Of a DNA stretch of 64,000 nucleotides, positions 59,885-64,000 are shown piece by piece (within the stretch, counting starts at the first letter, position 1; each line of letters opens with the position of its first letter). The position numbers and the translations under genes are program-made. A model generated the notes under the pieces. That model saw nothing but the letters and a program-made list of their open reading frames with translations. It had not been told where the DNA came from and searched no databases. The DNA comes from Alphaproteobacteria bacterium (GTDB taxonomy: Bacteria; Pseudomonadota; Alphaproteobacteria; Rhodobacterales; Rhodobacteraceae), in NCBI GenBank assembly GCA_030425145.1, contig JAUHVK010000023.1, positions 1 through 64,000 on the forward strand. Direction: 5' to 3'.

Positions 59885-61776
59885 GTGACGAGATTGAAAA
59901 GCTGAAAATGCACAGCCCCGACCTGACCGCGCAGAATGTGGAGCGGATCGCGGCGCTGTTTCCGGGATGTGTGACGGAAAGCACCGGCCCGGACGGCACG
60001 CTGCGCCGCGCGGTGGATTTTGACCTGCTGCGGCAGGAATTATCGGACAGCATCGTGGAAGGCCCGCAAGAACGCTATCATCTGGACTGGCCGGGCAAGC
60101 GGCAGGCGCTGATCACGGCCAATGCGCCGATAGCCAAAACCCTGCGGCCCGTGCGGGCGGAGTCGGTGGATTTCGACACCACCCGCAACCTGTTCATCGA
60201 GGGCGATAATCTTGAGGCGCTGAAACTGCTGCAAGAGACCTATCTGGGTAAGGTCAAGATGATCTATATCGACCCGCCTTATAATACGGGGAATGATTTT
60301 GTTTATGATGACGACTTTGTCGAAAGCACGGCAGAGTTTATGGCCAAGTCAAATCAGGTGGATGAAGCAGGCAATCGGCTAACCGTAAACTCTGAGGCAA
60401 ACGGTCGTTTTCACTCAGAGTGGCTATCAATGATTTTTGCAAGGCTGAAGTTGGCAAGAAACCTCCTGAGTGATGAAGGTCTAATATTCATAAGTATTGA
60501 TGATGGCGAGGTCGCAAACCTACGGCGTTGCTGTGACGAAATATTTGGTGAGAACAACTTCATAGCGCAAATCGCCTGGGAGAAAAGATACACGAGATCA
60601 AATAACGCAAAGCGATTCTACTCTCTTAAAGACACCGTCATTGTATTCAGAAAGTCGGAAGTTCTAGAGGAAATCAAAGAAGCTCGCACAGAAAAGGCAG
60701 ATGCAAATTATCGGAATCCAGATAATGATCCAAAAGGTCTTTGGACAACTTCTTCATATGTAAATCCAGCAACAAGAGAAGCGCGTCCAAACTTAGTATA
60801 TGAAATACAGAATCCCCATACAGGTGTGATGGTGTCCCATCCTACCCATGCGTGGAAATTTGGTCGGACAGAGCACGAAGTTCATGTCGCTTCCAACAGG
60901 TTATGGTGGGGAGCAGACGGTTCGGCAGATTATCCTCGCTTGAAACTCTACCTTTCCGAACAAAGCAAGGGCATGGTTCCGATTGATGTGTGGGACTACA
61001 AATCCACCGGAACCACGGATGAAGGTGGGAGTGAAATAAAAGCTCTGTTTGATGCCGCCGTTTTTGACACGCCGAAACCAACGAAACTCATAAAACGAAT
61101 GCTTGGCATCGCAAGTTCGAAAAACAATGGTGACATTATTTTGGACTTCTTTGCTGGATCGGCAAGCACTGCTGCCGCAGTGATGGCGCAGAACGCTGAA
61201 GATAATGGAAATCGGCAAGTTATTTCTGTTCAAATCCCTGAAGCTTGCCCGAAGGGTTCGGTTGCAGAGAAGAACGGTTTTCCCACCATCGCCGAAATCT
61301 CCAAAGAACGCATCCGCCGCGCGGGGGCAAAAATCCTCGAAGGCGAGTGTCACCCCGACTGGAACCGCGATGTGGGCTTTCGCGTGCTGAAAATCGACAG
61401 CTCGAACATGGCCGATGTCTATTACACCCCCGACGCTACCACACAGGCCGACCTGCTGACCCGCGTTGACAATATCAAGCCGGATCGCAGCCCCGAAGAC
61501 CTGCTGTTTCAGGTGCTGCTGGACTGGGGCGTTGACCTGACCCTGCCCATCACCCGCGAGAGCATTGGCGGCAAGACCGTCTTCACCGTCGCCGGCACCG
61601 CCCTGATCGCCTGTTTCGACAACGGCGTGGATGAAACCCTCGTCAAAACCCTCGCCACCCGCAAACCCCTGCGCGTGGTGTTCAAGGACACAGGCTTCAA
61701 GGACGACGCGACCAAGATCAACGTGAAACAGATCTTCAAATCCCTGTCGCCCGACACCGAAGTCAAAGCCATCTGA
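59881..61776 (+). CDS. mod: Type III restriction-modification methyltransferase (Mod)
   Basis: A 631-residue beta-class N6-adenine/N4-cytosine methyltransferase. Motif IV is DPPYNTG (Asp131-Tyr134), followed by a long target-recognition segment, then motif I DFFAGSAST (from Asp422). The order IV, TRD, I is the type III Mod arrangement. The DNA from just after DPPY to just after the FAG motif (about 60285-61250) is AT-richer than the flanks, marking an exchanged specificity block. With the downstream Res it forms a type III system that cuts unmodified DNA. Overlaps DUF4391 (ATGA) and, by 1 bp, the next gene. Confidence 0.92.
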   Translation: MSDEIEKLKMHSPDLTAQNVERIAALFPGCVTESTGPDGTLRRAVDFDLLRQELSDSIVEGPQERYHLDWPGKRQALITANAPIAKTLRPVRAESVDFDTTRNLFIEGDNLEALKLLQETYLGKVKMIYIDPPYNTGNDFVYDDDFVESTAEFMAKSNQVDEAGNRLTVNSEANGRFHSEWLSMIFARLKLARNLLSDEGLIFISIDDGEVANLRRCCDEIFGENNFIAQIAWEKRYTRSNNAKRFYSLKDTVIVFRKSEVLEEIKEARTEKADANYRNPDNDPKGLWTTSSYVNPATREARPNLVYEIQNPHTGVMVSHPTHAWKFGRTEHEVHVASNRLWWGADGSADYPRLKLYLSEQSKGMVPIDVWDYKSTGTTDEGGSEIKALFDAAVFDTPKPTKLIKRMLGIASSKNNGDIILDFFAGSASTAAAVMAQNAEDNGNRQVISVQIPEACPKGSVAEKNGFPTIAEISKERIRRAGAKILEGECHPDWNRDVGFRVLKIDSSNMADVYYTPDATTQADLLTRVDNIKPDRSPEDLLFQVLLDWGVDLTLPITRESIGGKTVFTVAGTALIACFDNGVDETLVKTLATRKPLRVVFKDTGFKDDATKINVKQIFKSLSPDTEVKAI

Positions 61777-63431
61777 TGACCCCCGCCGAGTTGCGCCTCA
61801 AACTGACCGACCTGATCGCCACCTGGGAAAACGAGGTGGTCGAGTTCAAAGAGGCGTCCAATTCCTATTCCACAGGGGATATCGGGAAATACTTTTCGGC
61901 CCTCTCGAATGAGGCAAACCTGAAGGACGTCGACGCGGGCTGGCTTGTGTTCGGGGTAAACAACAAAAGCAGGACTGTCGTGGGGACGGATTACCGGCCC
62001 GCCCACGACCATCTGCAAAGCCTCAAACAGCAGATTGCCGACGGCGCAGACCCGAAAATCACGTTCCGGCAAATCCACGAGGTAGATGTGGATGGCAAGC
62101 GGGTTGTCATGCTGGAAATCCCGCCCGCCCCAAGGGGTATTCCCATTGCGTGGCAGGGTCAGACCTATGCGCGGGCAGGTGAAAGCCTGAGCGCACTTGG
62201 CTTTGCGAAACAGGATGAAATCCGCAACCAAACCCTGCACGGCGATTGGAGCGCGCAGGTGGTGGACGGCGCCACGCTGGACGATCTGGACCCGAATGCG
62301 GTGGAGCGCGCGCGCAGTGACTTTGCCCTGAAGCATCAAAATCGGATCGACGCGGATGAGGTGCGCGGTTGGCCGGTGGCGACCCTGCTGGACCGCGCGA
62401 AGGTAACCCAACGCGGACAGGTGACCCGCACGGCGCTGTTGCTCTTGGGGCGTGCGGAAAGCGCCTACCTGCTGTCCCCCCATCCCGCACAGATGACATG
62501 GAAGCTGGTCGGGCCGGAATCGGCCTATGAACATTTCGGCCCGCCATTCCTGCTGGCGACCTCGCAGCTGTATCAACGTATCCGCAACATCCAGCTGCGG
62601 CTGCTGCCCGATGACGAGCTTTTGCCGCATGAGGTGTCGAAATACGATCAGAAGGTGGTGCTGGAGGCGCTGCACAACTGCATCGCCCATCAGGATTACC
62701 GCCAGAACCAGCGGATCATCGTGACCGAGCGGCCGGATCGCTTGGTGTTGGAAAACGCAGGGCGGTTCTTTGAGGGCGCCCCCGAGGATTATGTGCGCGG
62801 CGACAAGACGCCGAGGGGCTATCGCAACCCCTATCTGGTGCAGGCCATGGTCGAGCTGAACATGATCGACCAGATGGGCTATGGCATTCAGCGGATGTAT
62901 GAAACGCAGCGTCGGCGCTACCTTCCGATGCCGGATTACGAGGTGTCGGGCGATGCAGTGGTGATGACGGTCTATGGTGGGGTGGTCGATCCGGCCTATA
63001 CACGCGTTCTGATGGAAAACGGCGGCTTGAAGCTGACCGACGTGCTGGCGCTGGACCGGGTGCAGAAAAGGTTGGAGGTGCCGGATGCGGCGATCCAGGC
63101 TCTGAAGCGCAAGGGGCTGGTTGAGGGGCGTAAACCTCGGTTCCGCGTCTCGGCTGCTGTCGCGGCTGCATCGTCCAAGAAGGCCGAATACATCAAGACC
63201 CGTGCGTTTGACGATCAGCATTACGCGGACATGGTGGTTGAGTTTTTACGAAAGTTCGGCAGCGCTTCACGAAAGGACGTTGATGACCTGCTCTGGGACA
63301 AGTTAAGCGACGCCTTGGATGACACGCAGAAGAGAAACAAAATCGGAAACCTTCTCAGCGGCTTACGGCGCAAAGACGTGATTTTTAACGCTGGCTCCAA
63401 ACCTGCTCCACAATGGAAGCTGTGCGAATGA
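61776..63431 (+). CDS. AlbA_2 / HATPase-like protein of the RM island
   Basis: A 551-residue protein. The N-terminus is an AlbA_2 (Schlafen-like) domain: [53 protein letters not shown] (about 18-70). The middle holds a RecG-like HATPase part: [36 protein letters not shown] and [29 protein letters not shown] winged-helix end follows ([22 protein letters not shown]). AlbA_2 proteins act in nucleic-acid defence or regulation. It is inserted between mod and res, where simple type III systems have nothing. Overlaps mod by 1 bp and the mini-cistron by 4 bp. Confidence 0.82.
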   Translation: MTPAELRLKLTDLIATWENEVVEFKEASNSYSTGDIGKYFSALSNEANLKDVDAGWLVFGVNNKSRTVVGTDYRPAHDHLQSLKQQIADGADPKITFRQIHEVDVDGKRVVMLEIPPAPRGIPIAWQGQTYARAGESLSALGFAKQDEIRNQTLHGDWSAQVVDGATLDDLDPNAVERARSDFALKHQNRIDADEVRGWPVATLLDRAKVTQRGQVTRTALLLLGRAESAYLLSPHPAQMTWKLVGPESAYEHFGPPFLLATSQLYQRIRNIQLRLLPDDELLPHEVSKYDQKVVLEALHNCIAHQDYRQNQRIIVTERPDRLVLENAGRFFEGAPEDYVRGDKTPRGYRNPYLVQAMVELNMIDQMGYGIQRMYETQRRRYLPMPDYEVSGDAVVMTVYGGVVDPAYTRVLMENGGLKLTDVLALDRVQKRLEVPDAAIQALKRKGLVEGRKPRFRVSAAVAAASSKKAEYIKTRAFDDQHYADMVVEFLRKFGSASRKDVDDLLWDKLSDALDDTQKRNKIGNLLSGLRRKDVIFNAGSKPAPQWKLCE

Positions 63432-63496
63432 AACAAGAACATCCTACGAAAGAAATTACGAAAGAAGCGCTGGATTTAAGAAAGCGACAGTCATGA
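63428..63496 (+). CDS. 22-codon mini-cistron coupling AlbA_2 gene and res
   Basis: [22 protein letters not shown]. Its ATG overlaps the AlbA_2 stop (ATGA, 63428-63431) and its stop overlaps the res start (ATGA, 63493-63496). It is Lys/Glu-rich with AT-rich codons. It may be a translated spacer that carries ribosomes to res, or a small protein. Confidence 0.45.
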   Translation: MKQEHPTKEITKEALDLRKRQS

Positions 63497-64000
63497 AAAT
63501 CAAGTTCAAGTCGCAACCCTATCAGACCGATGCCGTCGATGCGGTGGTCGATTGCTTTGAGGGCCAGCCCCGGCAGGATGTTCTGAAATACACCATCGAC
63601 CCCGGCGCCGACCGGCAGGCCAAGATGGAGGTGGAGGGTTTTGGCAACGCCCCTGTCAAGCTGCCCGAGGACGTCTTGTTGGAGAACATCCGCAAGGTGC
63701 AGCGCGGCGCGATGCTGCCCCCGTCGGACAGCCTGACGCATCACACCGATGACAAGGGCAAGACCAAGCCCGCCAGCTACAAGCCCGGCGCGCAGATCAA
63801 CCTCGACGTCGAGATGGAGACAGGCACGGGCAAGACCTATGTCTACATCAAGACCATGTTCGAGATGCACAAACGCTATGGCTGGTCCAAGTTCATCATC
63901 ATGGTGCCCAGCGTGGCGATCCGCGAAGGGGTGGCCAAGTCGATCCAGATGACGGCTGAGCATTTCCAGCAAGAATACGGCAAGAAGGTCCGGGCGTTCG
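63493..64000 (+). CDS. res: Type III restriction enzyme Res subunit, 5' part (cut by window end)
   Basis: Open to the window end (169 codons seen). It starts [22 protein letters not shown], the usual Res opening with the Q-motif-like YQTDAV, and shows Walker [19 protein letters not shown] (Lys about 120) and [14 protein letters not shown]. Res is the helicase-nuclease that translocates with Mod and cuts DNA; the DEAD box and PD-(D/E)XK nuclease should lie beyond 64000. Start overlaps the mini-cistron stop by 4 bp. Confidence 0.9.
   Translation, partial: MKIKFKSQPYQTDAVDAVVDCFEGQPRQDVLKYTIDPGADRQAKMEVEGFGNAPVKLPEDVLLENIRKVQRGAMLPPSDSLTHHTDDKGKTKPASYKPGAQINLDVEMETGTGKTYVYIKTMFEMHKRYGWSKFIIMVPSVAIREGVAKSIQMTAEHFQQEYGKKVRAF

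Noticed and set aside
61509-63221. 570-codon minus-strand open frame opposite the AlbA_2 gene
   Set aside because: Shadow frame; the plus strand protein has coherent domains and is coupled to its neighbours.

Overview
The window is GC-rich alphaproteobacterial plasmid DNA, most likely from Rhodobacterales (Roseobacter/Paracoccaceae type). The grounds are a repA-repB-repC replicon with a ctRNA between repB and repC, three copies of one centromere palindrome, VirC/VirD-type transfer genes, and a set of plasmid-borne DUF genes familiar from that order. Family names were assigned by reading motifs in the translations, not by database search. No rRNA, tRNA or CRISPR array was seen.

Layout. 0.1-1.8 kb: a tyrosine recombinase and the C-terminal remnant of what looks like a serine recombinase. 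2.0-8.9 kb: repABC replicon, a large orphan ParB-like gene behind a structured leader, and two small unknown genes. 9.0-22.3 kb: an iron/redox envelope island made of a divergent two-component system, a PepSY protein, a ferric-reductase-like flavocytochrome, an Asp-rich secreted protein, a DUF2271 protein, a PepSY-flavodoxin-FNR fusion, ApbE, a TPC-motif P1B-type ATPase and a VIT-family transporter. An IS21-family element with a 6-bp target duplication sits exactly in the overlap between the fusion flavoprotein and apbE. Two pairs of CTGA-N7-CTGA tandem repeats mark probable response-regulator operators. 22.3-25.8 kb: a murJ-like fragment, a frameshifted H-NS gene, ssb, and an NmrA-type gene with a WYL regulator. 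25.9-43.6 kb: a plasmid-maintenance block (DUF932, DUF1992, DUF6878, DUF6915, small proteins, Xre/RES toxin-antitoxin, strawberry-notch helicase/methyltransferase, Toprim protein, DUF2493, WGR, DUF6429). Several of these genes share a purine-rich 5' leader with a conserved hairpin. The DUF6915 gene is split by a cargo-less Tn554-like element of about 3.4 kb.

43.7-47.6 kb: a Gabija-type pair on the minus strand (OLD/TOPRIM nuclease and UvrD-like helicase, ATGA overlap). 48.0-55.7 kb: DNA-transfer genes virC1-virC2 (minus) and virD1-virD2-virD4 (plus), divergent around a region with a T-DNA-border-like oriT candidate. No virB genes are in the window. 55.9-64.0 kb: a translationally coupled island (PLD-like/SNF2 helicase, DUF4391, type III Mod, AlbA_2/HATPase-like protein, a 22-codon mini-cistron, and type III Res cut by the window end). 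The target-recognition part of mod is visibly AT-richer than its flanks.

Together the genes describe a mobilisable or conjugative repABC plasmid with two defence loci, one toxin-antitoxin pair and a metal/redox cargo island, scarred by at least two recent insertions.
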